Assembly (NCBI RefSeq): GCF_002382885.1
Contig: NZ_NWVL01000030.1
Location: forward strand, 1 to 64,000
Direction: 5' to 3'
From: Streptomyces sp. WZ.A104
Lineage (GTDB): Bacteria; Actinomycetota; Actinomycetes; Streptomycetales; Streptomycetaceae
Length of the DNA stretch: 64,000 bases
Part shown: one piece after another, positions 43,312 through 52,845 of the stretch
Position numbering within the stretch: position 1 is the stretch's first letter
Layout of the letters: the number at the start of each line of letters is the position of its first letter
Translations under genes and position numbers: made by a program
Notes under the pieces: generated by a model
What the model saw: the letters and a program-made list of their open reading frames with translations, nothing else
What the model was told of the DNA's origin: nothing
Databases searched by the model: none

Positions 43312-44379
43312 TCAGGCGTTCTCGTGGTCGCGCGGGTTGGTACGGGGTGCGCCCCGCTCGTCGTCCTTGCGGCGGCGGACCATCCAGAAGACGCCCGTGC
43401 CGACGACGACGGTGGCGCTGACGCCGATCACCCCGGCGAGGCCGCCGGAGAGCCGGGCGTTCTCGATGTCACCGACCCCGTAGTCGGCGAGCGGGGAGTC
43501 GGCGGCGCCGTGCTCCTCGGCCTTCTCGTCGATGCCCTTGTCGGCGGCGACCCGCTCCAGGCCGTCCGGGTCGGCGGAGGCGTAGAAGGAGACGACCCCG
43601 GCGAGGAGGAAGGCGGAGACCAGGCCGGTGATCCAGAACCCCCGGGTGGACCGGGCGGGGGCGGGCTCCGGCTCCCGGGTGGCGGCCGGGGCGTCGACCA
43701 GTTCGCCGTCGACCCGGAGCTTGAGGGGCGTGGCGGGGCCCTGGACGCCGTGGACGAGGTCGGGACGTACGGCGAGGACGGCGCCGACGGTCAGCGCGGT
43801 GATGACCGCTTCGCCGATGCCGATCAGGACGTGCACCCCGATCATGGCCGTGAAGACCGTGCCGATCGGGATGTCGGTGGTGCCGCCGATCCAGTAGAGC
43901 AGCGTGAACGCGGCGGCCGAGGCGGGCACGGAGACCAGGGCGGCGACGAACGCCGAGGCGGTCGCGGACCGGCGGTTGCGCGGCAGGAGGCCGGTCAGCA
44001 GCCGGAACAGCGCGTACGCGACGACGACGGTGACCACGCCCATGACGGTGATGTTCACGCCGAGCGCGGTGAGACCGCCGTCCGCGAAGAAGATGCCCTG
44101 CATCAGCAGCACCACGGACAGACAGAGCACCGCTGTACAGGGCCCGACCAGGATCGCGGCCAGCGCCCCTCCCATCAGGTGGCCGCTGGTACCGGCGGCC
44201 ACCGGGAAGTTCAGCATCTGTACGGCGAAGATGAACGCGGCCACCAGCCCGGCGAGCGGCGCCGTGCGCTCGTCCAGTTCCCGGCGCGCGCCGCGGAGGC
44301 TGACGGCGAGGGCCCCGGCGGCGAACACCCCGGCGGCCACGGAGACAGGTGCATCGATGAATCCATCGGGTACATGCAT
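43312..44379 (-). CDS. cbiM: Nickel/cobalt ECF transporter substrate subunit, CbiM-CbiN fusion
   Basis: A 355-residue fusion. The N-terminal MHVPDGFID contains the metal-binding His2 next to the free N-terminus, the hallmark of CbiM/NikM. NFPVAAGTSGHLMGGALAAI and the seven TM helices follow to about residue 210. The C-terminal part (about 240-355) has two TM helices flanking the extracellular PDGLERVAADKGIDEKAE segment of PDGLE/CbiN-like proteins. Such CbiM-N fusions are usual in actinobacteria. Ni versus Co cannot be told from the sequence, but a Nur-like dyad upstream favours nickel. Confidence 0.93.
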   Translation of the reverse strand: MHVPDGFIDAPVSVAAGVFAAGALAVSLRGARRELDERTAPLAGLVAAFIFAVQMLNFPVAAGTSGHLMGGALAAILVGPCTAVLCLSVVLLMQGIFFADGGLTALGVNITVMGVVTVVVAYALFRLLTGLLPRNRRSATASAFVAALVSVPASAAAFTLLYWIGGTTDIPIGTVFTAMIGVHVLIGIGEAVITALTVGAVLAVRPDLVHGVQGPATPLKLRVDGELVDAPAATREPEPAPARSTRGFWITGLVSAFLLAGVVSFYASADPDGLERVAADKGIDEKAEEHGAADSPLADYGVGDIENARLSGGLAGVIGVSATVVVGTGVFWMVRRRKDDERGAPRTNPRDHENA

Positions 44380-44477
44380 GGGAGGCTCCGCTTCCTGCGG
44401 GGTCCGCGCGGCCTCCGCGCCCGTGCGGACGCGGTCCTGCGGGCGGGGTCATGAACCCGTCAATAATAGTGCTCTCC

Positions 44478-44493
44478 TGCGAACCATGCGCAA
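44478..44493 (-). promoter_or_regulatory. Nur-box-like dyad upstream of cbiMN
   Basis: On the minus strand the sequence reads TTGCGC-ATGGT-TCGCA, followed by G: half-sites TTGC and GCAg with 5-nt spacing, matching the remembered Nur consensus (tTGCaa-N5-ttGCAA) in its conserved core except the last base. It lies about 100 nt before the cbiM ATG. Nur is the nickel-responsive Fur-family repressor of Streptomyces nickel uptake genes; this would imply a nickel importer. Weak without a matrix search. Confidence 0.4.
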
Positions 44494-44619
44494 GAGCGGG
44501 ACCCCGGCAGTATCGCTAACGATGCCCACCGGGCCGCCCCCTCGGGGCATCCACCGCGCCACCCCCGCGAAATATGGGACATTAGAGGACAGAGAGATGC
44601 ATATAGGAGGAGCCGGCCC

Positions 44620-45036
44620 ATGTCCCCTGTGATCGAAGAACATGCACGCGCCCGGCTCATCACGGACGGCCCCCTCACCCGCCCGGTCCCCGTCGAACTG
44701 CGCTACGACGCGGCCGACGACCCGCGCACCGTCCACATCACCCTGCCCGGCGGCACCGACTGGGCGTTCGGCCGCGACCTCCTGGAGCGCGGCCTGCGCA
44801 CCCCGATCGAGCGCGGGGCCGTCCGGGTCTGGCCCTGCGGCCGTACGCAGCTGATCGTGGAGCTGCACTCGACGGACGGCGTCGAGGTGTTCCAGTTCGA
44901 GATCCGGACGCTGACCCGCTTCCTGGCCCGCACCCGCGCGCAGGCACCGGCCACGCCGTCGGACGACACCGGGCAGGTGCGCCCGCCGTCCCGCACCACC
45001 CGCCCGGAACGGGGCACCCAGCCGGCCCGCGGCTGA
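44620..45036 (+). CDS. ssgE: SsgA-like sporulation/cell division protein, possibly SsgE
   Basis: A 138-residue SALP. The core (about residues 1-110) includes EEHARARLITDGPLTRPVP, VPVELRYDAADDPRTVHIT and WAFGRDLLERGLRTPIERGA, the family hallmark. SALPs are found only in sporulating actinobacteria and steer septum site choice and spore wall formation. The symbol is tentative and rests on position next to a CbiMQO-type transporter and a PBP. AGGAGGAG precedes the ATG. A perfect terminator follows. Confidence 0.85.
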   Translation: MSPVIEEHARARLITDGPLTRPVPVELRYDAADDPRTVHITLPGGTDWAFGRDLLERGLRTPIERGAVRVWPCGRTQLIVELHSTDGVEVFQFEIRTLTRFLARTRAQAPATPSDDTGQVRPPSRTTRPERGTQPARG

Positions 45037-45085
45037 GCCGGCCACAGCGGGAGAGCCCCTGGGAAAGCCCCGGACCACCGCGGGA

Positions 45086-45118
45086 AAAGCCCCCGTGCGC
45101 GCGTCGCACGGGGGCTTT
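45086..45118. terminator. Perfect bidirectional terminator after ssgE
   Basis: A perfect 14-bp stem (AAAGCCCCCGTGCG and complement) with a 5-nt loop, flanked by an A-run and a T-run, lies 50 nt after the ssgE stop and before the convergent MMPL gene end. It is a textbook intrinsic terminator for both strands. Confidence 0.92.
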
Positions 45119-45216
45119 CTCTCCGCGCCCGGCCCCCCGTCCCCACAGGTGACCGGCGCTTCCGGGGCCGCGCTCCGCTCGGACGCGGCCCCGGGGCTCG
45201 ATGAATCCGGACGGGG

Positions 45217-47454
45217 TCAGACGCGGGCGAGCTCGCGGTCGCTGTCGCCCTCTCCCGGCCCCTGCGGGGAACCGGACTCGTCGGTCAGCTGCTTCTGGAG
45301 CTTCTCGCCCTCCACGTCCACGTTGGGCAGGACCCGGTCCAGCCAGCGCGGCAGCCACCAGGCCCGCTTGCCGAGCAGGGCCAGCACGGCGGGCACGATC
45401 GCCATCCGCACCACGAAGGCGTCGAAGAAGACGGCGACGGCCAGCGAGAAGCCGATCATCTTGACCATCTGCTCGGAGGAGCCGATGAAGCCCGCGAAGA
45501 CCGCCATCATGATCACGGCCGCCGCCGTGACCACCCGGGCGCCGTGCTTGAAGCCGGTCACGATGGCCTGCCCCGGGCTCTCGCCGTGGACGAACGCCTC
45601 GCGCATCCGGGTGACGAGGAAGACCTCGTAGTCCATCGCCAGACCGAAGACCACACCGACCATGAAGATCGGCATCATGCTCATGATCGGACCGGTCTGC
45701 TCGACCCCGAAGAGCGAGCCCAGCCAGCCCCACTGGAAGACCGCGACGACCGCGCCGAGGGCGGCGACCACCGAGAGCAGGAAGCCGAGGGCCGCCTTCA
45801 GCGGGACCAGGACCGAGCGGAAGACCAGCATCAGCAGCAGGAACGCGAGGCCCACGACGAGCGCCAGGTAGGGCAGCAGCGCGTCGTTCATCTTCTGCGA
45901 GAAGTCGATGTTCATCGCAGTGGCGCCGGTGACCAGTACCTCGGCCCCGGTGTCGGCCTTGACGCCCTCACCCGCGTCGCGGATGGCGTGGACGACGTTC
46001 TCCGTCTCGACGGAGGACGGCCGGTCCTTCGGGATGACCACGATCGTCGCGGTGTCACCGGCCTTGTTGAACTCGGCCGGGGCGACGGCGACCACGCCGA
46101 TGGACTTGATCTCCTCGGAGACCCGCGCCACCGCGGCCTCGCCGTCCGCGCTGTTCTTGGTGTCGACGACCGTGACCAGCGGCCCGTTGAACCCGGGGCC
46201 GAAGCCTTCCGAGAGCATGTCGTACGCCTGGCGCTGCGTGGTCGACTTCGGCTGGGCGCCGTCGTCGGGCAAACCCATCTCCAGCGAGGCGGCCGGTACG
46301 GCGATGACGCCGAGGCCGAGGACGCCGACCAGCATGACCCAGACCGGCTTGCGCAGCACGAACCGCGCCCAGCGGGTGCCCATGTTCGGCTTGGCCTTGC
46401 CGAGGTCGGCCTTGCCCGCCGACTCGGCGGCCCTGCGCGCCTTGCGGCCCATGACCCGCTTGCCCGCGAAGCCCAGCAGGGCCGGGACGAGGGTGAGGGC
46501 GATGACGACGGCGATGGCGACCGTTCCGGCGGCGGCGAAGCCCATCTTCGTCAGCATCGGGATGTTGACGACGGCGAGGCCGACCAGGGCGATGACCACG
46601 GTCAGGCCCGCGAAGACGACCGCGGACCCGGCCGTTCCGACGGCCCGCCCGGCGGCTTCCTCGCGCTCCTTGCCCTCGGCCAGTTCGGCGCGGTAGCGGG
46701 AGACGATGAACAGCGCGTAGTCGATGCCGACCGCGAGGCCGATCATCATGGCGAGCGTCGAGGTGGTGGAGCCCAGGTCCAGGACGTTGGCCAGGGCGGT
46801 GATGAGCGAGACCCCGATGCCGACCCCGATGAGGGCGGTCACCAGCGGCAGCCCGGCGGCGATCAGCGAGCCGAAGGTGATGACCAGGACCACGGCGGCG
46901 ATACCGACACCGATGATCTCGGCGGCCCCGCTGTGCGGCATGACCTGGAGCGCGTCACCGCCGATCTCCACCTTCATGTCACTCTTCTGCGCGTCCTTGC
47001 CCACGCCTTCCAGGGCGTCCCGGGTCGCGTCGGTCAGCTCCATGGAGTTGACCTTGTAGGCGACCGAGATGTACGCCGTCGAACCGTCCTGGCTCACGGC
47101 CTGCGCCTGGAACGGGTCGGCGACCGAGGCGATCTGGTCCGAGCCGGACTGGAGCTCCTTGACGAAGCCGGTGATCTCGCGCTTGTTGTCGGCGTCGGTC
47201 ACCTTCTCGCCCGAGGGGGCCTTGAAGACGACCCGGGCGGTGGCGCCGTCGGCGCTGGAGCCGGGGTTGCGCTGTTCCAGCAGGTCGAAGGCGCGCTGCG
47301 CCTCCGTGCCCGGGATGGAGAAGGAGCTGGAGGTGGCGGTGGACGCGGAGGCCGCACCGAATCCGGCGAGCGCCAGCAGCGCCACCCATATCAGGGCGAC
47401 GAAGCGGCGGCGGCGGAAGGTGAGCCGTCCGAGCTTGTAGAGGAAAGTGGCCAC
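45217..47454 (-). CDS. MMPL/RND-superfamily transporter
   Basis: A 745-residue MMPL-family exporter with about eleven to twelve TM helices. Order: TM1 (FVALIWVALLALAGFGAASA), a large extracellular loop, a helix block with VGIDYALFIVSRYRAELAEG (the GxDYxxF/GxDY motif, central Asp), second loop, and a second block with VFGLAMDYEVFLVTRMREAF, which repeats the motif. The C-terminal tail is charged. MMPL proteins move lipids or polyketides across the membrane. It is preceded on the same strand by the tetR gene 123 nt away, and its expression is probably controlled by the operators listed upstream of tetR. Confidence 0.93.
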   Translation of the reverse strand: MATFLYKLGRLTFRRRRFVALIWVALLALAGFGAASASTATSSSFSIPGTEAQRAFDLLEQRNPGSSADGATARVVFKAPSGEKVTDADNKREITGFVKELQSGSDQIASVADPFQAQAVSQDGSTAYISVAYKVNSMELTDATRDALEGVGKDAQKSDMKVEIGGDALQVMPHSGAAEIIGVGIAAVVLVITFGSLIAAGLPLVTALIGVGIGVSLITALANVLDLGSTTSTLAMMIGLAVGIDYALFIVSRYRAELAEGKEREEAAGRAVGTAGSAVVFAGLTVVIALVGLAVVNIPMLTKMGFAAAGTVAIAVVIALTLVPALLGFAGKRVMGRKARRAAESAGKADLGKAKPNMGTRWARFVLRKPVWVMLVGVLGLGVIAVPAASLEMGLPDDGAQPKSTTQRQAYDMLSEGFGPGFNGPLVTVVDTKNSADGEAAVARVSEEIKSIGVVAVAPAEFNKAGDTATIVVIPKDRPSSVETENVVHAIRDAGEGVKADTGAEVLVTGATAMNIDFSQKMNDALLPYLALVVGLAFLLLMLVFRSVLVPLKAALGFLLSVVAALGAVVAVFQWGWLGSLFGVEQTGPIMSMMPIFMVGVVFGLAMDYEVFLVTRMREAFVHGESPGQAIVTGFKHGARVVTAAAVIMMAVFAGFIGSSEQMVKMIGFSLAVAVFFDAFVVRMAIVPAVLALLGKRAWWLPRWLDRVLPNVDVEGEKLQKQLTDESGSPQGPGEGDSDRELARV

Positions 47455-47577
47455 GGGGGCGTACTCCCGGTCAGGTCGTGTGTCTGGAAAACGGGCAGAG
47501 GAAACCAGCCCGACGACGAGAGCGGCGTGTCAGGTGGGGCGGGTCGGGGAGAGGGCCGTACGGAGGGGACGGGGACG

Positions 47578-48150
47578 TCAGACGCCGAGGGCGGGGAGAA
47601 CCACGGAGTCCACGTAATCGATGAGGAACGCCTGGTCGACAGGCTGGTCCTCGATCAGCTGCCGGGCGGCCAGCGCGCCGACCAGCATGTGCGGGACGTA
47701 CTTCAGCGCCGGATTGTCCGAGCGCAGCTCACCCCGGTCCACCGCCCGTTGCAGCAGCTGGTCGAGACCGGTCATCTCCGGTTCGATCAGCAGCTCGCGC
47801 AGGGCCTGGTGCAGCTCGGGGTACTCGTGGACGGCATGGCTCAGACCCCGCATCAGCGCGGCGTCCTTCTCCATCTGACAGTCGTCGGTCCGGCTCAGCG
47901 CGGCACGGAAGTCGCCGCGCAGCGAACCGGTGTCGATCTCGGCGAGGTTCACCGGCTTGTTGTGCCGCAGCGCCTTCACGACGAGCTCGGGCTTGGAGCC
48001 CCACTGGCGGTAGAGCGTGGCCTTGCTCGACCGGGTGCGGGCGGCGACGGCGTCCATGGTCAGGGCGTCGTAGCCGACCTCGCGGAGCAGGTCGAGAACG
48101 GCCTCGTACAGCTCGCCCTCACGCTCGGGAGTCAGCCTGCTGCGTGCCAT
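47578..48150 (-). CDS. TetR-family repressor
   Basis: A 190-residue TetR regulator. The N-terminal HTH is residues 10-55 (EAVLDLLREVGYDALTMDAV, RTRSSKATLYRQWGSKPELV), and the C-terminal ligand domain is helical. It lies directly upstream of the MMPL exporter in the same direction, an arrangement typical of a local repressor. Two palindromic operators lie in its promoter region, so autoregulation and control of the transporter are likely. Confidence 0.92.
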   Translation of the reverse strand: MARSRLTPEREGELYEAVLDLLREVGYDALTMDAVAARTRSSKATLYRQWGSKPELVVKALRHNKPVNLAEIDTGSLRGDFRAALSRTDDCQMEKDAALMRGLSHAVHEYPELHQALRELLIEPEMTGLDQLLQRAVDRGELRSDNPALKYVPHMLVGALAARQLIEDQPVDQAFLIDYVDSVVLPALGV

Positions 48151-48219
48151 GTGCCGACCTCCTTCGCCGTATCGCTCTTCGCGGTCCCGCAGCCTCGCTC
48201 AGCCTCGCCCGGGAATCGA

Positions 48220-48282
48220 ACGAAACTGTTTCGTACACCTGAACCGTACCTCCAGCACCCAGCGAAACGAAATCGTTTCGCT
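48220..48282. promoter_or_regulatory. Two TetR-type operators with GTTTCG half-sites
   Basis: Two dyads share the core CGAAAC...GTTTCG. The first is ACGAAAC-T-GTTTCGT at 48220-48234. The second, at 48261-48282, is a 22-bp palindrome, AGCGAAACGA, then AA, then TCGTTTCGCT, without a mismatch in the arms. They lie between tetR (start 48150) and the tricorn gene (start 48336), so the regulator could control both. Confidence 0.8.
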
Positions 48283-48335
48283 TGTGTGCTGCACCACAAG
48301 TTGCCCCGGGCCCTTCGCGCGGAAAGCATTGGGGG

Positions 48336-51300
48336 GTGAGTGACGACGTCGCGTATCTCCGTTTCCCGCACCTCCACCAGGACTTGCTGTGCTTCGCGGC
48401 CGAGGACGACCTCTGGGTCGCCCCTCTCGCCGCCGCGGGGCACCGGCCGGGCCGGGCCTGGCGGGTGACCGTCGACCGGACCCGGGTCAGCCATCCGCGC
48501 TTCTCGCCCGACGGCACCTCCATCGCCTACACGACCTGGCGCACGCTGGACCCCGAGATCCACCTCGCCCCGGTCGACGGCGGCCCGGCCCGCCGCCTGA
48601 CCTACTGGGGCTCGACCGACGCCCGGGTCTGCGGCTGGAGCCCCGACCCCGGAGCCACCTCGCAGATCCTCGCCGTGTCCTCGCACCAGCAGCCGTTCTC
48701 GTACTTCTCCTGGGCCTACAGCGTCCCCACCGACGGCAGCCCCGGCGGCAAACTCCCCTGGGGCCCGGTCTCCGACATCGCGGTCGCCGACATCGACGGC
48801 GAGCGCCGCACCCTGCTGCTCACCGGCACGCCCCCGCACGAACCGGCCGCCTGGAAGCGCTACCGGGGCGGGGCCATGGGCCGCCTGTGGCTGCACGGCG
48901 AACGCCTGCTCCCGGACATCGACGGCCACCTCGCCACCCCGATGTTCGTCGGCCGCCGCATCGCGTTCCTCTCCGACCACGAGGGCGTCGGCAACCTGTA
49001 CTCCTGCCGGATGGACGGCACCGGTCTGCGCCGCCACACCGACCACGACGCCTACTACGCCCGCAACGCCTCCAGCGACGGCCACCGGGTGATCTACCAG
49101 TGCGCCGGGGACCTCTGGCTGGTCGAGGACCTCGAGTCGCCGGACGCCACCCCGCGCAAGCTGGAGGTACGCCTGGGCGGGCCGCGCACCGGCCGCCGCC
49201 ACTACCAGGTCTCCGCCGCCAGCAACGTCGACTCGCTGTCCGTCGACGAGACGGGCCGGGCCAGCGCCGTCACCGTACGCGGCAGCCTCTACTGGCTCAC
49301 CCACCGCGACGGCCCCGCCCGCACCATCGCCGACACCCCCGGCGTCCGGGTGCGGCAGCCGGAGATGCTCGGCAGCGGCGGCCGGGTCGCCTACGTGACC
49401 GACGCGGAGGGCGCGGACGCGGTCGAGATCGCCCACCTGCCGCGCGCCAGCGGCGACCGCCCCCCGCGCCTGCTGGCCTCCGGGCAGCTGGGCCGGGTGC
49501 AGGAGATGGTCTCCGCCCCGGACGGCGAGCGCCTCGCGATCGCCTCGAACGACGGCCGCCTGCTGCTCCTGGACACCGCGGAACCGGAGGCGGAGCCGGC
49601 GCCCGAGCCCCTGGCGGCCGAGGAGGCGGCCGAGGGGACGCCCGAAGAGGCGGCCGCGAGGGCCCCCGGCGGCTCCACCCGCGCCGACCTCTACGCTGCC
49701 ACGGGCGCGGCGGTCCCGGCGAGCGTGCCGGCCGCCGAGCACCCGGGGCTCACCGAGGTGATCCGCTCGGTGAACGGCCCGGTCCGCGATCTGGCCTTCT
49801 CCCCCGACGGGGCCTGGCTGACCTGGTCGCACCCGGGAGTCGGCCGCTCGCTGCGGCAGATCAAGCTCGCCCGGATCTCCGGCCCCGGCGCCCCGGTGAT
49901 CGTGGACGTCACCAACGGCCGCTTCGAGGACGAGAACCCGGTCTTCACGGAGGACGGCCGCTATCTGGCGTTCCTGTCCTGGCGCGGCTTCGACCCGGTC
50001 TACGACGTGCACACCGGCGACCTGTCCTTCCCGCTCGGCTGCCGCCCGTACCTGGTCCCGCTCTCCTCGGCCACGCCCTCCCCCTTCGCGCTCTCCCCGG
50101 ACGGGCGCCCCGCGGCGGGCGGCCTGGACCCGGTGGACGTGCCGGACGGAGGTACGTCGGAGGGGTCGCCGGTGATGGTGGAGTTCGAGGGCCTGGAGAA
50201 CCGGGTGACACCGTTCCCGGTCTCCGCCTCGAAGTACTCGGCGCTGGCCCCGGTGACCGGCGGCGGTCTGGTCTGGCTGCGCTGGCCGATCTCCGGTGCG
50301 CTGGGCGAGACGTTCGCGAACCCGGCCGACATGTCCGGGCGGCCGACCCTGGAGCACTTCAACATCGCGAAGGCCCGCAAGACGGAACTGGTCGACCACC
50401 TCGACTGGTTCGCGGTCAGCGGCGACTCGTCCCGGCTCGTGGTGATGGACGACGGCGAGCTGCGTGCCGTACCGGCGGCCGAACCGGGCGACACCGACTC
50501 CACGGTCTATCTGGACCTGCGCCGCATCCTGCACGAGGTCGACCCGGGGGCGGAGTGGCGGCAGGCGTACGGGGAGGCGGGCCGGATCATCCGCTCCTTC
50601 TTCTGGGAGCCGGACATGTGCGGCATCGACTGGGACGGGGTGCTGGAGCAGTACCGCCCGCTGGTCGAACGGGTCGCGTCCCCCGACGAGTTCGCGGACC
50701 TGCTGCGCGAGGTGCTGGGCGAGCTGGGCACCTCGCACGCGTACGTCTCCCCCGCCCGCCGCAACGAGGGCCCGCCGCACTACCAGCGGGCGATCGGCCT
50801 GCTCGGCGCCAACCTGGTCTGCCGGGACGGCTGCTGGGTCGTCCAGCGCATCCTGCCCGGCGACTCCTCGGACTCCAAGGCGCGCTCACCGCTGGCGGGT
50901 ACGGGGATCAGGGAGGGCGCGGTCCTCACCCATGTGGACGGCCGCCCGGTGGACCCGGTGGCGGGCCCGTACCCGCTGCTGACCGCGGCAGGCGGCACCA
51001 CGGTGGAGCTGACGTTCGCCCCGGCGGGCGGAGGTCCGTCCCGCCGGGTGGCGATCATGCCCCTGGTGGACGAGCGCCCGCTGCGCTACCAGGACTGGGT
51101 GGCCAAACGCCGCGACGTCGTAAGGGAGTTGAGCGGCGGCAAGTGCGGCTACCTGCACATCCCGGACATGGGCGGCTCGGGCTGGGCCCAGTTCAACCGG
51201 GACCTGCGCCTGGAGGTGTCCCGCCCGGCGCTGATCGTGGACGTACGGGGCAACGCGGGCGGCCACATCAGCGAGCTGGTCGTGGAGAAGCTCACCCGTA

Positions 51301-51770
51301 CGATCCTCGGCTGGGACCTGACCCGCAACGCCCAGGCGGTCAGCTACGCCTCCAACGCGCCGCGCGGCCCGGTCGTCGCCCTGGCCGACGAGGCGACCTC
51401 CTCCGACGGCGACATGATCACCGCCGCGTTCCGGCTGCTGAAACTGGGCCCGGTGGTGGGCCAGCGCACCTGGGGCGGCGTGGTCGGCATGACCGGCCGT
51501 CACCGCCTGGGCGACGGCACGGTGATCACGGTGCCGATGAACGCGGCCTGGTTCGACACCTACGGCTGGTCGGTGGAGAACCACGGCGTGGAACCGGACG
51601 TGGAGGCCCTGCGCACCCCGCTCGACTGGGCGGAGGGCCGGTACGCCGTACTCGACGACGCGGTCCGCCTCGCCCTGGACCTCCTGGCCGCCCACCCGGC
51701 GGCCACCCCGCCCTCGTACGACACGGCCCCGAACCTGCGGCGGCCGCCGCTGCCGCCGCGGAGTTCCTGA
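48336..51770 (+). CDS. Tricorn protease homolog (S41 family)
   Basis: A 1144-residue cytosolic peptidase that degrades oligopeptides downstream of the proteasome. Order: WD/tricorn beta-propeller repeats (about 1-650; e.g. GTSIAYTTWRTLDPEIHL, DGEEL-like segments), a linker rich in Glu/Ala, a C1 helical region, PDZ (about 800-890) and the C2 catalytic core. Catalytic residues: Ser-His in ELGTSHAYVSP, the nucleophilic Ser-Asp in ADEATSSDGDMITAAF, and Glu in NHGVEPDVE. The start is a GTG beginning VSDDVAYLRF. Length and domains match full tricorn. It is divergent from tetR. Confidence 0.93.
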   Translation: MSDDVAYLRFPHLHQDLLCFAAEDDLWVAPLAAAGHRPGRAWRVTVDRTRVSHPRFSPDGTSIAYTTWRTLDPEIHLAPVDGGPARRLTYWGSTDARVCGWSPDPGATSQILAVSSHQQPFSYFSWAYSVPTDGSPGGKLPWGPVSDIAVADIDGERRTLLLTGTPPHEPAAWKRYRGGAMGRLWLHGERLLPDIDGHLATPMFVGRRIAFLSDHEGVGNLYSCRMDGTGLRRHTDHDAYYARNASSDGHRVIYQCAGDLWLVEDLESPDATPRKLEVRLGGPRTGRRHYQVSAASNVDSLSVDETGRASAVTVRGSLYWLTHRDGPARTIADTPGVRVRQPEMLGSGGRVAYVTDAEGADAVEIAHLPRASGDRPPRLLASGQLGRVQEMVSAPDGERLAIASNDGRLLLLDTAEPEAEPAPEPLAAEEAAEGTPEEAAARAPGGSTRADLYAATGAAVPASVPAAEHPGLTEVIRSVNGPVRDLAFSPDGAWLTWSHPGVGRSLRQIKLARISGPGAPVIVDVTNGRFEDENPVFTEDGRYLAFLSWRGFDPVYDVHTGDLSFPLGCRPYLVPLSSATPSPFALSPDGRPAAGGLDPVDVPDGGTSEGSPVMVEFEGLENRVTPFPVSASKYSALAPVTGGGLVWLRWPISGALGETFANPADMSGRPTLEHFNIAKARKTELVDHLDWFAVSGDSSRLVVMDDGELRAVPAAEPGDTDSTVYLDLRRILHEVDPGAEWRQAYGEAGRIIRSFFWEPDMCGIDWDGVLEQYRPLVERVASPDEFADLLREVLGELGTSHAYVSPARRNEGPPHYQRAIGLLGANLVCRDGCWVVQRILPGDSSDSKARSPLAGTGIREGAVLTHVDGRPVDPVAGPYPLLTAAGGTTVELTFAPAGGGPSRRVAIMPLVDERPLRYQDWVAKRRDVVRELSGGKCGYLHIPDMGGSGWAQFNRDLRLEVSRPALIVDVRGNAGGHISELVVEKLTRTILGWDLTRNAQAVSYASNAPRGPVVALADEATSSDGDMITAAFRLLKLGPVVGQRTWGGVVGMTGRHRLGDGTVITVPMNAAWFDTYGWSVENHGVEPDVEALRTPLDWAEGRYAVLDDAVRLALDLLAAHPAATPPSYDTAPNLRRPPLPPRSS

Positions 51771-51826
51771 GGGCGGGGCGGACGCACCTCCTGGGGCTCG
51801 CTCGACGGCCCGGGGACGCCCGGCGG

Positions 51827-52845
51827 TCAGCGCAGCGGCGTGCGCCGCTCGTAGACCGTCACCCGGCGGCCCCGGGCCACTTCGTCGGCCACGGCCGTGA
51901 AGTGCTCCTCCAGCACGGAGGTCTTGGCCTTGTCCCGGGCGGCGGTGACCGGCCGCGCCACCCGGGGCGCGTCCGTCACCAGCAGTATCCGCTTCTGGGC
52001 GAGCATCGCCGTGCGTATCCGGTCCGGCTCCGCCTCTATGCCTTTCAGCGTGCCGGATTTCTGCGGGCTCTGGGCCAGCGCTATGTCCGCGAGCCCGGAG
52101 AAGGCGTCCGGGGAGACCGGTTCGGTGTCCCGCCGGGCCGCCGGAATGAAGAGCACCGCGTTTCCGGGCCGCTTCAGAGGAGAGCCCGACGAGGCCGGCC
52201 TGCGGCAGCGCCAGCAGCGGCAGCCCGACGGACGCCGCCGGCAGCCGGCCCGCCCGCGGCCGGTCCGGCGGACGCTCCTCCCCCGGGGGCCTGGCCGACG
52301 GATACCCCTCCGCCCGGGGCCGGTCCAGCAGGGCGCCGACGCCGCCGATGGCCAGCAGGACCGCCGGGCCGATCAGCATGTGCCAGGTCAGCGGCGGTAT
52401 CCAGGAAACCTGCGCGGACTGGCTCCGGCTGAACAGGATCAGGGGCAGCACACAGGCCACGGCGGCCAGGGCCGCGGCGGTCCAGCGTCTGCCGACGTCA
52501 CGGCCCGCCCGGCTCCACAGCAGGGTCGTCAGGCGCGCCGGAAGAATCATCAGCGAGAGCCAGTTCAGCAGACCGCTCGGCGCGACCGTGCCGCCGTAGG
52601 CGACTCAGTGCACCGCCCGGCACCGCCCCTCCTGGAGGTAGAACTGCACGGCCGGGAGCAGCCCGAGGGCCAGCCCGCCCCCCAGCCCAGCCCACGGTCC
52701 GGCCAGCCGGTGGCCGAGGGCCGCCACACACTTTCCTGCCGCGACAGGCCCCACAGACCGAGCGCGAGCGTCCAGAGCGCCGGTACCGACCGGACGAGAA
52801 AACGGATACGCCTCGGGTCGGCCGGGGATGCCGGGGACGCGGTTC
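51827..52845 (-). pseudogene. Mutilated GT39-like membrane glycosyltransferase
   Basis: Fragments of one multi-TM protein lie in different minus-strand frames. From the 5' side: RIRFLVRSVPALWTLALGLW (near 52805), then in another frame AALGHRLAGPWAGLGGGLAL and VQFYLQEGR (near 52640), a stop, then LLNWLSLMILPARLTTLLWS, SQSAQVSWIPPLTWHMLIGP and LPQAGLVGLS (near 52570-52170). After that, at a junction near 52170, LKRPGNAVLFIPAARRDTE to VTVYERR in a third frame (to 51827). At least three deletions with frame changes are needed. The remaining coding islands still read as a PMT/GT39-type glycosyltransferase. No complete protein can be made. Confidence 0.8.

Noticed and set aside
44380..44619. Cobalamin riboswitch upstream of cbiMN
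   Set aside because: No B12-box-like GCCACTG element or long paired leader was seen; a protein-binding dyad fits better.
48389..52432. 1347-codon plus-strand open frame
   Set aside because: It is an out-of-frame shadow of the tricorn gene: Arg/Gly/Pro-dominated translation with no motifs, while the other frame gives a complete tricorn protease.
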